This document shows, one piece after another, positions 1 through 7,241 of a stretch of DNA of 10,744 nucleotides. The position numbers and the translations under genes were made by a program. Origin of the DNA: Tissierellales bacterium (GTDB lineage: Bacteria; Bacillota; Clostridia; Tissierellales; JASKZW01); contig JASLIL010000096.1 in the NCBI GenBank assembly GCA_030152145.1, positions 1-10,744 on the forward strand, in the 5' to 3' direction. Under the pieces are notes generated by a model. That model made no database searches. It saw only the letters and a program-made list of their open reading frames with translations, and had not been told where the DNA came from. Each line of letters opens with the position of its first letter. The first letter of the stretch is position 1.

Positions 1-687
1 CCTGAGTATTTCCTTTTCTTCCCTAAAATCAAAAACAGTTCCATCCACAGGAACTGTTCCTATAGGGATAAACTCTTCATTTAACCTAATGAACTTATTT
101 GCATTTATCCAAAGCCTATGATTATAAATTTCATCTTCCAAGGATTTACCCAAGTTAAAATAACTATGATTAGTTAAACTAACATAGCTAGGCTTATCTG
201 TCCTAACCCTATATTCTATAATTAACTCATTATAATCTGTAAGACTAAACTTTACAAAAAAATCTCGATTTCCTGGAAAACCACCTTCTCCATCTTCAGC
301 CCTATAGAAAAGTGTTAAATACTGACTACCATCTTCATCTAAGCCACTGTCCTTAAGGGTCCAAAACTTTTTAGAAAGATTGGCACTACCACTATGTAGG
401 CAATTATTGCCCTCATTTTTATCCAACCTATAAGTCTTATCCTCTATGGTAAACCTAGCTCCTGATATTCTACCAGCAACTGGACCTACAATAGCACCAA
501 AATTTTCTCTGTCACCTATATAGTCCTTAAAGCTATCAAAAGCTAAAACCCTATTTTCACCCTTAAAAATAAGTTCCCTTATAATCCCTCCAAAGTTTAG
601 AATCTCCAAAGACATATCCTTATTATTAGAAAGTCTATAGGATTCAACCTTATGTCCGTCTATCTTTCCCAAAGTCTTAATATCCAA
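1..687 (-). CDS. galM: Aldose 1-epimerase (galactose mutarotase), 3' end cut by window edge
   Basis: I translated this by hand on the minus strand; 229 residues are visible and the C-terminus lies beyond position 1. It interconverts alpha and beta anomers of galactose, supplying alpha-D-galactose to GalK. Seen: an N-terminal beta-sandwich start, VAGRISGARFTI (the family's GR-I-GA-F strand), NNCLHSG (usual N-x-LHGG), EGGFPGN, and TNHSYFNLG, whose His is the conserved catalytic histidine of the GalM family. The catalytic Glu near the C-terminus is outside the window. The start is TTG (685-687). An in-frame TAA at 700-702 and AGGAGG at 695-700, seven bases upstream, rule out any earlier start, and the next in-frame ATG would lose the conserved N-terminus. 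It is the last visible gene of the lacZ operon and follows galK after a 91-bp gap. Identity is secure; whether it has its own promoter is unknown. Confidence 0.93.
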   Translation of the reverse strand, partial: MDIKTLGKIDGHKVESYRLSNNKDMSLEILNFGGIIRELIFKGENRVLAFDSFKDYIGDRENFGAIVGPVAGRISGARFTIEDKTYRLDKNEGNNCLHSGSANLSKKFWTLKDSGLDEDGSQYLTLFYRAEDGEGGFPGNRDFFVKFSLTDYNELIIEYRVRTDKPSYVSLTNHSYFNLGKSLEDEIYNHRLWINANKFIRLNEEFIPIGTVPVDGTVFDFREEKEILR

Positions 688-694
688 AGCTATT

Positions 695-700
695 CCTCCT
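695..700 (-). promoter_or_regulatory. Shine-Dalgarno site that fixes the galM TTG start
   Basis: Reading the minus strand, AGGAGG lies seven bases before TTG at 685-687. An in-frame TAA overlaps its first base, so translation cannot begin further upstream. This makes the non-ATG start well supported. Confidence 0.8.
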
Positions 701-748
701 TAACCTAAAGTTAAAATCTATAAAGCTTATCCATGACTTTTCTATATT

Positions 749-776
749 TTACCATATATAATTTTTCCTTACCATA
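749..776. repeat. Direct repeat of TTACCATA, 20-bp period, in the galK-galM gap
   Basis: TTACCATA occurs at 749-756 and again at 769-776, almost exactly two helical turns apart on the same DNA face. On the minus strand the first copy runs into TGGTAAAAT, which resembles an extended -10 element (TAAAAT at 746-751), but I see no good -35. It could mark an internal promoter or protein site for galM, or be chance in AT-rich DNA. The rest of the 688-778 gap shows no gene. Confidence 0.25.
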
Positions 777-778
777 AA

Positions 779-1924
779 TTATTTTAAGACACTAACACCC
801 TTGGCCAAGCCAGACTTGTAGACCTGACAGTTTAGGCCTGTTCTCTCAAAATAGGCTGGCTTAAGTTTCTCTTCAAAATCCTCAACCCAATCCTCCACTA
901 AAAAGATAGTAGAACCTCCGAAACCAGCACCTGTCATTCTAGCACCTAGAACTCCCTGGATTTTCATCCCCTCTTCCACTAGACTATCTAGCTCCCTTCC
1001 AGTAACCTCATAATCAAGCTTCAATGACATATGGGAATCCAATAGTAGTCTACCAAACTCCTTCTTATCTCCTTTTTTCAAGATCTCACTGGCCCTATTT
1101 ACACGATGATTTTCTGTAACCACATGCTTTAACCTTCTCCTAAGCCTGTCTTGGTCCAGTCTTAAAAGAGCCCTATCAAGATCTTCTATAGGCAGCTGGC
1201 AAAGTTCACTTATGGAAAATTCCTCCCTAAGAACTCCTAGGATTTCCTGGCACTCCTGCCTTCTCTCATTGTACTTTGACTCTGCCAAGGCCCTTTTCTT
1301 GTTTGAATTGACTATTATAAAGTCAGCTCCCTCTATATTTACATCTATATATTCATAGTCAAGACTATCACAGTCTAAAAGTATGGCCTTGTTTTCCCTG
1401 GCCATGGCCACAGCAAATTGATCCATTATACCACAATTTACACCTATATACTCATTCTCCACCTTTTGGCTTAGTAAGGCCCAATGGATCTTCTTTGTAT
1501 TTAAATTATTTAAATAATCCAGGACCTGGCAGGTTAAAACCTCTATAGCTGCTGATGATGAAAGACCAGCTCCTTCTGGTATATTACCAAAGAAGTTAAG
1601 TTCAAGTCCATCCAGTTCATAGCCTCTATCTAAAAATTCTCTTATAATCCCCTTAGGGTAATTAGCCCAGCCATCAGCCTCCCTATAGGAAAGGTCATCT
1701 AAATTCCCCCTATAGACAAGGTCCATATTGGCTGACCTTAAAAGAAGTTCTCCCCTATCAAGTTTCTTCCCTGCTCCATATATTCCGTAATCCAGAGCAT
1801 AGGGCATAACCCTACCACCATTATAATCTATATGCTCGCCTATTAAATTTACCCTGCCTGGACAAAAGTAAAAACTATAGCCATCTTCTTTTTTAAAATC
1901 ATCTAAAAATTCTCTAGCTTCCAT
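779..1924 (-). CDS. galK: Galactokinase
   Basis: This is a cytosolic GHMP-family kinase of 381 residues, a normal length, that phosphorylates alpha-D-galactose with ATP to galactose-1-phosphate, the first committed Leloir step. Seen: the galactokinase signature GRVNLIGEHIDYNGG (about 23-37; Arg24 is the expected transition-state arginine), the GHMP nucleotide loop PEGAGLSSSAA (116-126), GVNCGIMDQF (161-170, with Asp168 at the catalytic position), and the C-terminal GHMP motif RMTGAGFGGS near residue 335. The ATG at 1922-1924 is preceded by GGGAGG (1930-1935) with a five-base spacer. That Shine-Dalgarno site shares a base with the TAG stop of the upstream repressor gene, so the two are probably translationally coupled. 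The key residues appear intact. Galactokinase is clearly favoured over the related mevalonate or homoserine kinases because of the GEHxDY signature and the operon context. Confidence 0.97.
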   Translation of the reverse strand: MEAREFLDDFKKEDGYSFYFCPGRVNLIGEHIDYNGGRVMPYALDYGIYGAGKKLDRGELLLRSANMDLVYRGNLDDLSYREADGWANYPKGIIREFLDRGYELDGLELNFFGNIPEGAGLSSSAAIEVLTCQVLDYLNNLNTKKIHWALLSQKVENEYIGVNCGIMDQFAVAMARENKAILLDCDSLDYEYIDVNIEGADFIIVNSNKKRALAESKYNERRQECQEILGVLREEFSISELCQLPIEDLDRALLRLDQDRLRRRLKHVVTENHRVNRASEILKKGDKKEFGRLLLDSHMSLKLDYEVTGRELDSLVEEGMKIQGVLGARMTGAGFGGSTIFLVEDWVEDFEEKLKPAYFERTGLNCQVYKSGLAKGVSVLK

Positions 1925-1934
1925 AATTTCCTCC

Positions 1935-2930
1935 CTAGGAACAAGTTTCCCTAACTATTAATCTTGTCTTATAAACTTCCTTATACTCTGCCTCAGAACC
2001 CTTAACCAAGTTAAGTATAACCTCTGCAGCCCTCTCGCCTACTGCCATCATATTTAAATCCACTGTAGACAGCCTAGGTCTAAGATACTTGGACATAAGG
2101 ATATTATCCACTCCTATAACAGCCACATCCTCTGGAACTAAATAACCCTGGTCCTTTATTCCCTCTATAGCCCCAATGGCCATCAAGTCATTGGAAGCCA
2201 GCACAGCATTAAAGTCCAAGGGCCTAGACCTAAATTTTTCTCTGGTAATCTCAATAATTTCATCACTATTAGCCCTACCAACATCTAGAACTTCCATAAA
2301 GTCCAGGCCCTCCTCCTCTAGAAACTTAAGGTAGATATCCTGCCTAAGATCATAGGATAGGCTTCTGTCTCCTCTAATAAAAAGTATCCTATCTCTTCCC
2401 AGGCCATGTAGCTGCCTTAGTCCCTCTAAGATACCTATTCTTTCATCATAGGATATATAGTTAAAATCCTGGTCCTTACTAAAGCTATTTATAACCAATA
2501 GCCTACTTCTTCCAGCCAAACTACTTAGGTAGTCTGACTCTATATTTTCAATAGAAGGGTCAACTATTATTATTCCATCCATATTTCTAGCTATAATATT
2601 CTCTAGTATGTTTCTTTCCTCCCTGTAGTCTCCAGCTGTATTGAAAAGAGAAACTATAAATCCTTCCTCCTTTAACCTGGCTATTATAGTCTCCCCCATA
2701 TTTAAGAAAAAGGGGTTGGTAATACCAGGAACTACCAAGGCAATATTAAAACTTCTCTTGGTTTTTAAACTTCTAGCTACTTGATTAGGTACATAGGATA
2801 ATTCCTCTATAGCCCTCTCAACCTTTTCCCTAGTCTTTTTGCTGACAGGGTAGTTATTGTTTATGACTCTTGAGACACTAGATATTGAAACTCCTGCTTT
2901 TTTTGCTACATCATGTATATTAACTGTCAT
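1935..2930 (-). CDS. LacI/GalR-family transcriptional repressor of the lac-gal operon
   Basis: This is a DNA-binding repressor, presumably released by a galactoside or galactose. From the chosen start it has 331 residues. Seen: an N-terminal helix-turn-helix IHDVAKKAGVSISSVSRVIN, the hinge helix VPNQVARSLKT that in LacI-family proteins enters the minor groove at the operator centre, then a periplasmic-binding-protein-like sensor domain with NIALVVPGITNPFF, AVLASNDLMAIGAI, VAVIGVDN and the closing LSTVDLNMMAVGERAA segment. The start at 2930 gives MTVNIHDVAKKAG, typical of the family, with a weak GGTG site five bases before it. An in-frame ATG at 2942 would add four residues but has almost no ribosome binding site. 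The gene lies between lacZ and galK and is probably autoregulated with the operon. The ligand cannot be read from the sequence, so I give no symbol; galR or lacR would be guesses. Confidence 0.92.
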   Translation of the reverse strand: MTVNIHDVAKKAGVSISSVSRVINNNYPVSKKTREKVERAIEELSYVPNQVARSLKTKRSFNIALVVPGITNPFFLNMGETIIARLKEEGFIVSLFNTAGDYREERNILENIIARNMDGIIIVDPSIENIESDYLSSLAGRSRLLVINSFSKDQDFNYISYDERIGILEGLRQLHGLGRDRILFIRGDRSLSYDLRQDIYLKFLEEEGLDFMEVLDVGRANSDEIIEITREKFRSRPLDFNAVLASNDLMAIGAIEGIKDQGYLVPEDVAVIGVDNILMSKYLRPRLSTVDLNMMAVGERAAEVILNLVKGSEAEYKEVYKTRLIVRETCS

Positions 2931-2956
2931 ATAAACACCCATTCCACTAAATTTAA

Positions 2957-3015
2957 AACCCTCTAGAACTAGACAAAACTAGTCTACTAGTTTATAGCTG
3001 TCTGCCTAGAGGGTT
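2957..3015 (-). terminator. Compound hairpin between lacZ and the repressor; possible attenuator or processing signal
   Basis: The 59 bp nearly fill the lacZ-repressor gap. The outer arms AACCCTCTAG (2957-2966) and CTAGAGGGTT (3006-3015) are perfect 10-bp complements. Inside, AGACA (2971-2975) pairs with TGTCT (2999-3003), and AAACTAG (2976-2982) pairs with CTAGTTT (2987-2993) around a four-base loop. In the direction of transcription it follows the lacZ stop by four bases and is followed by only TTTTAAATTT, a weak U-tract. Full termination is therefore doubtful. Partial attenuation, which would give more LacZ than GalK/GalM, or protection of the lacZ mRNA 3' end both fit. No promoter for the repressor is evident within it. 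Confidence 0.5.
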
Positions 3016-3019
3016 AATT

Positions 3020-6000
3020 TTAATAATCAGTATATATCGGTAAAAATCTTAGTTTAAACTCAAAATCTTCTGGCTTTAACTCATGTTTTTCTAAAGCCTT
3101 TGGTCCACAGCTATTGCTGCCCAAACCATTCTGCTTATAATCTATATTCAAGCTTATAAAATCTCTCTTTACCAGATCCTTTAGGTGCTTGGCCTTCTCA
3201 AGATCTTCTATAGTGTAGTAGTGGGCACTAAAGTTTAGGGTCTTCTCTGCCTCTAGCTTGAAGCCCAAGCCCCTTTCATCTGTAAGATAGAACCACTTTA
3301 CATCTAGCCTATTACCATTTTCCTGAGGATAGACATAAGGCATGTAGAGATCTTCTACCCTGGCCTTAAAGATATCTATATAGCTAGCTTCCTGACTATC
3401 TACATAGGTCTCTCCTGGTCCCTTACCATACCAAGTAACCCTGTTGAAAATTTCCGGTATCTCCATATTCATACCAATTCTAGGGAAGGTCTCTGGAAGA
3501 TCTCCCTTAGGGCTACCCTTAACGCTTATGTCAACCTGCCCGTCTCCGCAGACTAGATAGTTATAAGAAAGGTCTACAGTCCAAGTTCCATTAGCAGGTC
3601 CTAAAAGAGCCTTAACCTCTATATCTACATAGTTTTCAAAATTTTTAACTTTAACATCTTTGATGTTTTCAAGAACTAAATCCAAGCCCTTTTCTCTCCA
3701 GTGCTTAACTGTATACATATCATTATCAATAGGTGCCCTCCAGAAATTCATCCTTGGAGAAGATTCTATAAGCTCCACTCCCTCATACTTATAAGAAGTA
3801 AACTTGCCATTTATCCTATTGAAAGTAAGCTCAAAGTCCATCCCCTTAATAAGTATATCCCTATCTGTTAATCTAACATTCATAGGCTCCATTTGATCCA
3901 TAAATATTTCCTTTAATCCATCTTCCTTTTGACTTAGTTTAAACTGTTCAAAGGCTATCACATGACCTGACTTGTTCCATATACTATCCTTTTCCATTAT
4001 AAAATCTATATTTAAAAATACATCTGTATCATATATATAATGGTTGGTTTTTTCATAGCGAATTTCTACTACTCTCTCAGATCTGGGCTCTATGCCATCA
4101 AGGGCTACTGAACCTGTATCAAGAACCTTGCCATCAGCCTTAAGATTCCAAACCAACTTATAGTTATCAAGAGATATAAAGTCGTATAGGTTCTTAACTA
4201 AAAACTTTCCATCCTCAAGATTTACAGTCTCTATTTTGATAGGCTCTATAACTTTCTTGTACTCCTTTAAGCCTGGTGTTGGCATCCTATCTGGTCTAAC
4301 TAAACCATCACAGCAAAAATTCGAATTATTAGGGAAGTCCCCATAGTCTCCACCATAAGTAAAGTATTCCTTTCCATCTATACTATACTCCCTAATTCCA
4401 TGGTCAACCCATTCCCATACAAATGCACCTTGAAGACGCTTGTACTTAGTTATAATATCCCAGTAATCCTTTAAGCCTCCTGGTCCATTTCCCATGGCAT
4501 GGGCAAATTCACATAAAATATGGGGTTTATCAAGATTTTTCTGACCATGTTCCTCCATTCTCTTGTGATTGGAATACATAGTACTATAAACATCTGCACA
4601 ATCCGCTTCTACATCTCCTTCATAATGAACCAATCTTGTATCATCTCTTTGATGAGCCCAATCTGCCATAGCTTTAAAATTTTCACCATAGCCTGACTCA
4701 TTTCCTAGGGACCACATTATAATTGAAGGATGGTTTTTGTCTCTTTCCACCATTCTTTCCATTCTCTCTACATAGGCATTCCTCCACTTAGGATCCTTGC
4801 AAAGCTTACCTATATCACCTGTTAATTCAAAGCCATGGGTTTCAAGATCAGCCTCATCTATTACATAGAATCCATACTCATCACAAAAATTATAAAACTC
4901 TGGATGGTTAGTATAGTGGGCTGTTCTTATAGCATTTATATTGTGTTCCTTCATAAGCTTTAAATCTTCTTCAATGGAATATATAGGTATGGCACGACCT
5001 AGATCAGGATGCATTTCATGCCTATTTACTCCCTTTAAAAGTATATCTACACCATTTACCAGGAAGTTTCCATCCTTTAGCTCTATCTTTCTAAATCCAA
5101 TTCTTTGAGCTATAGCCTCTAACAAATCTCCATTATCATCTCTTAATCTAATAAGAAGTGTATATAGGTAAGGATCTTCTGCTGACCACTTTTTGGGATT
5201 TGGAAGCCTAATTGAATTTTCTAGAAAAGTTTGACCTTCTGCTTCTAAATCTATGCCCTGAACCACTATAGGATCAGCTACTCTCTGTACATTTTTATCT
5301 AAAAGAACATACTCAAGAGAATATCTATTAACAGATTCTTCCAATGAATTAAAGATTTTTGTTTCTATCTTCAGCTCTCCATCTTTATAATTACTATCCA
5401 AATCTGTTTTTAAAAAGAAGTCCTCAACATGTACTTTCGGCCTCGAAATCAAAATAACATCTCTAAATATTCCACTTAACCACCACATATCCTGATCTTC
5501 TAAATAACTTCCATCTGTCCATTGATAAACTCTAACTGCCAATGTATTCTTACCATGTCTTATAAGCTCTGTTATATCGAACTCAGATGGCATTCTAGCT
5601 CCTTGACTATAACCTACTTCCTCTCCATTAACCCAAAGATGAAAGCCACTATCTACACCCTCAAATCTAATAATAATTCTACTGTCACTCCAACTTTTTG
5701 GTATATAAAAATCTCTTCTATATGAAGCAGTAGGATTTTCTCTAGGTACATTTGGTTCATCTAACGGAAAGGGATATATAAGATCTGTATAGTGAGGATA
5801 ACCATAGCCTTGCATTTGCCAGTTTCCTGGGACCCTAATATCATCCCATTCCTCTACTGAATAATCCTCTATGTAAAATTCTTTAGGGGCCTCATAGGGA
5901 GTTTCTGAATAATTAAATTTCCACATTCCATTTAAGAGTTTATATCTTTTCGAATTCTCTCTTTTAAAACTTAAAGCCAACTCCTCTGTCTCAAAAGGTA

Positions 6001-6073
6001 CAAAGTAAGACCTGCTTTCAAGCCTATTTCTCTCTAAGATTTGCAAATTATCAATATCCTTTATATTATGCAT
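3020..6073 (-). CDS. lacZ: Beta-galactosidase, GH2 family, LacZ type
   Basis: The enzyme hydrolyses lactose to glucose and galactose in the cytosol; no signal peptide is present. At 1017 residues it matches full-length LacZ. Domains in order: GH2 sugar-binding jelly roll (about 40-212), Ig-like domain (about 214-326), TIM-barrel catalytic domain (about 328-625), a second Ig-like domain, and a large C-terminal beta-sandwich containing FWRAPIDND (about 776-784). Catalytic residues are visible: the acid/base Glu459 in WSLGNESGYG and the nucleophile Glu522 in ILCEFAHAMGN. Metal ligands appear as Glu411 and His413 in DLETHGF together with Glu459, and Asp195 matches the sodium-site aspartate. The ATG at 6071-6073 follows AAGGAGGT (6078-6085) with a short four-base spacer. 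It is the first gene of the operon, behind an extended -10 promoter and a palindromic operator candidate. Nothing looks broken. Confidence 0.98.
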   Translation of the reverse strand: MHNIKDIDNLQILERNRLESRSYFVPFETEELALSFKRENSKRYKLLNGMWKFNYSETPYEAPKEFYIEDYSVEEWDDIRVPGNWQMQGYGYPHYTDLIYPFPLDEPNVPRENPTASYRRDFYIPKSWSDSRIIIRFEGVDSGFHLWVNGEEVGYSQGARMPSEFDITELIRHGKNTLAVRVYQWTDGSYLEDQDMWWLSGIFRDVILISRPKVHVEDFFLKTDLDSNYKDGELKIETKIFNSLEESVNRYSLEYVLLDKNVQRVADPIVVQGIDLEAEGQTFLENSIRLPNPKKWSAEDPYLYTLLIRLRDDNGDLLEAIAQRIGFRKIELKDGNFLVNGVDILLKGVNRHEMHPDLGRAIPIYSIEEDLKLMKEHNINAIRTAHYTNHPEFYNFCDEYGFYVIDEADLETHGFELTGDIGKLCKDPKWRNAYVERMERMVERDKNHPSIIMWSLGNESGYGENFKAMADWAHQRDDTRLVHYEGDVEADCADVYSTMYSNHKRMEEHGQKNLDKPHILCEFAHAMGNGPGGLKDYWDIITKYKRLQGAFVWEWVDHGIREYSIDGKEYFTYGGDYGDFPNNSNFCCDGLVRPDRMPTPGLKEYKKVIEPIKIETVNLEDGKFLVKNLYDFISLDNYKLVWNLKADGKVLDTGSVALDGIEPRSERVVEIRYEKTNHYIYDTDVFLNIDFIMEKDSIWNKSGHVIAFEQFKLSQKEDGLKEIFMDQMEPMNVRLTDRDILIKGMDFELTFNRINGKFTSYKYEGVELIESSPRMNFWRAPIDNDMYTVKHWREKGLDLVLENIKDVKVKNFENYVDIEVKALLGPANGTWTVDLSYNYLVCGDGQVDISVKGSPKGDLPETFPRIGMNMEIPEIFNRVTWYGKGPGETYVDSQEASYIDIFKARVEDLYMPYVYPQENGNRLDVKWFYLTDERGLGFKLEAEKTLNFSAHYYTIEDLEKAKHLKDLVKRDFISLNIDYKQNGLGSNSCGPKALEKHELKPEDFEFKLRFLPIYTDY

Positions 6074-6077
6074 TTTT

Positions 6078-6085
6078 ACCTCCTT
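6078..6085 (-). promoter_or_regulatory. Strong Shine-Dalgarno site of lacZ
   Basis: The minus strand reads AAGGAGGT four bases before the lacZ ATG. The match to the 16S anti-Shine-Dalgarno sequence is near perfect though the spacing is on the short side, and it supports the assigned start. Confidence 0.8.
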
Positions 6086-6091
6086 AAAATG

Positions 6092-6109
6092 ATAGAAAAG
6101 GTTTTCTAT
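6092..6109. promoter_or_regulatory. Palindromic operator candidate for the LacI-type repressor
   Basis: ATAGAAAA-GG-TTTTCTAT is a perfect 8-bp inverted repeat with a two-base centre. It lies between the predicted lacZ transcription start (about 6115) and the lacZ Shine-Dalgarno site, where bound repressor would block transcription. Its core AGAAAAGGTTTTCT resembles LacI-family operators such as the cre consensus, but with GG rather than the usual CG at the centre. Assignment to the repressor encoded at 1935-2930 is inference. Confidence 0.6.
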
Positions 6110-6121
6110 TTAGTCATTTAA

Positions 6122-6150
6122 ATTATATCAGATAATTCAAAAAAATTAAA
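6122..6150 (-). promoter_or_regulatory. lacZ operon promoter with extended -10
   Basis: On the minus strand TGATATAAT gives a perfect -10 (TATAAT, 6122-6127) with the TGn extension. A weak -35-like TTTAAT lies at 6145-6150 after a 17-base spacer. The extended -10 compensates for the poor -35. Transcription would start near 6115, giving a leader of about 40 bases. Confidence 0.7.
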
Positions 6151-6155
6151 TCCTA

Positions 6156-6185
6156 TTTAATTTAAATTTTTCTATATGTTATAAT
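6156..6185 (+). promoter_or_regulatory. Promoter of the hydrolase-recX unit, extended -10
   Basis: TGTTATAAT gives a perfect -10 at 6180-6185 with the TGn extension (TG at 6177-6178). A weak TTTAAT at 6156-6161 with an 18-base spacer may be the -35. The predicted start near 6192 leaves a short leader before the ATG at 6219, which has AAAGGAAAG-type purines upstream. It is back-to-back with the lacZ promoter. Confidence 0.65.
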
Positions 6186-6207
6186 CAATATTAATCAAGT
6201 ATAGAAA
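6169..6207. repeat. Inverted repeat flanking the hydrolase -10
   Basis: TTTCTATA (6169-6176) and TATAGAAA (6200-6207) are perfect 8-bp complements 23 bases apart, enclosing the TATAAT of the plus-strand promoter. The arms share the ATAGAAA half-site seen in the palindrome at 6092-6109. It may be a secondary repressor site or chance in AT-rich sequence. Confidence 0.3.
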
Positions 6208-6218
6208 GGAAAGACTTT

Positions 6219-7226
6219 ATGAATATTGATTTTAAATATGAAAAAAAGAAAATTGACTTTGTTTCCGGGTATATATTAAAAGGAAAGAGCTACAGATGTA
6301 ACTATATTAGATATCCATCTCTATATAAAAATCCAGCACCAGGCACTGAAGAAGTTGAATTCTATAACTTTCAACCCAAAGACGAAGTAAAAGCTTCTGT
6401 TCTAGTATTACATGGATTAGGAAGCCAAAATGTTAAATTCCTCCTTTGGTTAGGTCCCCATCTTGCTAAAGTAGGTGTAAATACTAGCATACTAGTTCTT
6501 CCAGGTAACTATACAAGAGTAGAAGATGGCTCTACCAGTGGTAGAAGTTTTCTTTACCCTGACCTAAAAATAATGTATCAGTTCTGGGAACATGCAGTGG
6601 TAGATGCTATGACAACTATAGACTTACTAGAGCAAAATAATCTTTGGAAGGAAAATAACCTTGTGCTGGGCTACTGTCTAGGCGGTATGATTACATCTAT
6701 TTTAGGAGCCTTAGATTCTAGGATAAATCACTATCTCTTTATGACTACAGGTGGACATATACCTAGTATAATGCATCAGTCACCTGCTACTCAGTTTGCC
6801 AGAAGACTTTTTGAGAAAGGTTTAAAACCTGAGTTTAACTTGGAACAAAGGGACTATATGTACGATATATATGATAAGGACTTTGAATTGGTAAAAACTA
6901 TGAGCCTAGATGAAATTCTAAGTTCTGAAAAAATTCATCCACTCTTAAAAATTGATCCTATTTCCTATGCCCATCTACTAGACAAGAGAAAAGTTACTTT
7001 TATAGATGCTTTTTTCGACTCAACTCTTCCACTACAGTCCAGAAAATATCTATATAGTGAGATGGATGGAGGAAATAGAAAAATTTGGCCTATTAGTCAT
7101 GTAAATTGGTTGCCTTTTGGATATTTTTTAGCAAAATATATTCTTCATAAGCTTAACTTCAATGAAAAAGAAGCCAAGAAAGCTCTCCTAACCAGAGAAA
7201 CAGTTGAAAATCCACTAGAAAAATAG
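6219..7226 (+). CDS. Alpha/beta hydrolase with cysteine nucleophile elbow
   Basis: This is a 335-residue soluble alpha/beta-hydrolase-fold protein of unknown substrate. Seen: strand plus oxyanion loop VLVLHGLGS (about 61-69), nucleophile elbow LGYCLGG with Cys153 where most relatives have Ser, a candidate acid Asp267 (FFDSTLP) and a candidate base His294 (ISHVNW). The GxCxG elbow is the form found in polyhydroxyalkanoate synthases and resembles dienelactone hydrolases. However, the protein is about half-way between these in length, and no PhaE/PhaR partner or PHA genes are nearby. A long cap-like insertion (about 185-250) separates the elbow from the acid. No signal peptide or membrane segment is visible. 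It leads the plus-strand unit and is followed after 15 bases by a second hydrolase. Fold confidence is high; function (acyltransferase, esterase or lactonase) is open. Confidence 0.85.
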   Translation: MNIDFKYEKKKIDFVSGYILKGKSYRCNYIRYPSLYKNPAPGTEEVEFYNFQPKDEVKASVLVLHGLGSQNVKFLLWLGPHLAKVGVNTSILVLPGNYTRVEDGSTSGRSFLYPDLKIMYQFWEHAVVDAMTTIDLLEQNNLWKENNLVLGYCLGGMITSILGALDSRINHYLFMTTGGHIPSIMHQSPATQFARRLFEKGLKPEFNLEQRDYMYDIYDKDFELVKTMSLDEILSSEKIHPLLKIDPISYAHLLDKRKVTFIDAFFDSTLPLQSRKYLYSEMDGGNRKIWPISHVNWLPFGYFLAKYILHKLNFNEKEAKKALLTRETVENPLEK

Positions 7227-7241
7227 AAAGCTGGTGATAGT

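Noticed and set aside
2931..2942. ATG at 2942 as the repressor start
   Set aside because: It has almost no ribosome binding site and the extra residues GVY precede the standard family start at 2930; it is not fully excluded.
5522..5725. Plus-strand open frame of 67 codons
   Set aside because: It lies wholly antisense within the 5' third of lacZ, has no ribosome binding site and an unremarkable low-complexity peptide.
6074..6218. Riboswitch or T-box leader before lacZ or the hydrolase
   Set aside because: The predicted leaders are only about 25-45 bases, too short for known riboswitch or T-box structures.
6219..7226. Calling the first hydrolase a PHA synthase (phaC)
   Set aside because: Only the GxCxG elbow is shared; the length, the absence of PhaE/PhaR or phasin genes and the lack of other PhaC hallmarks argue against it.
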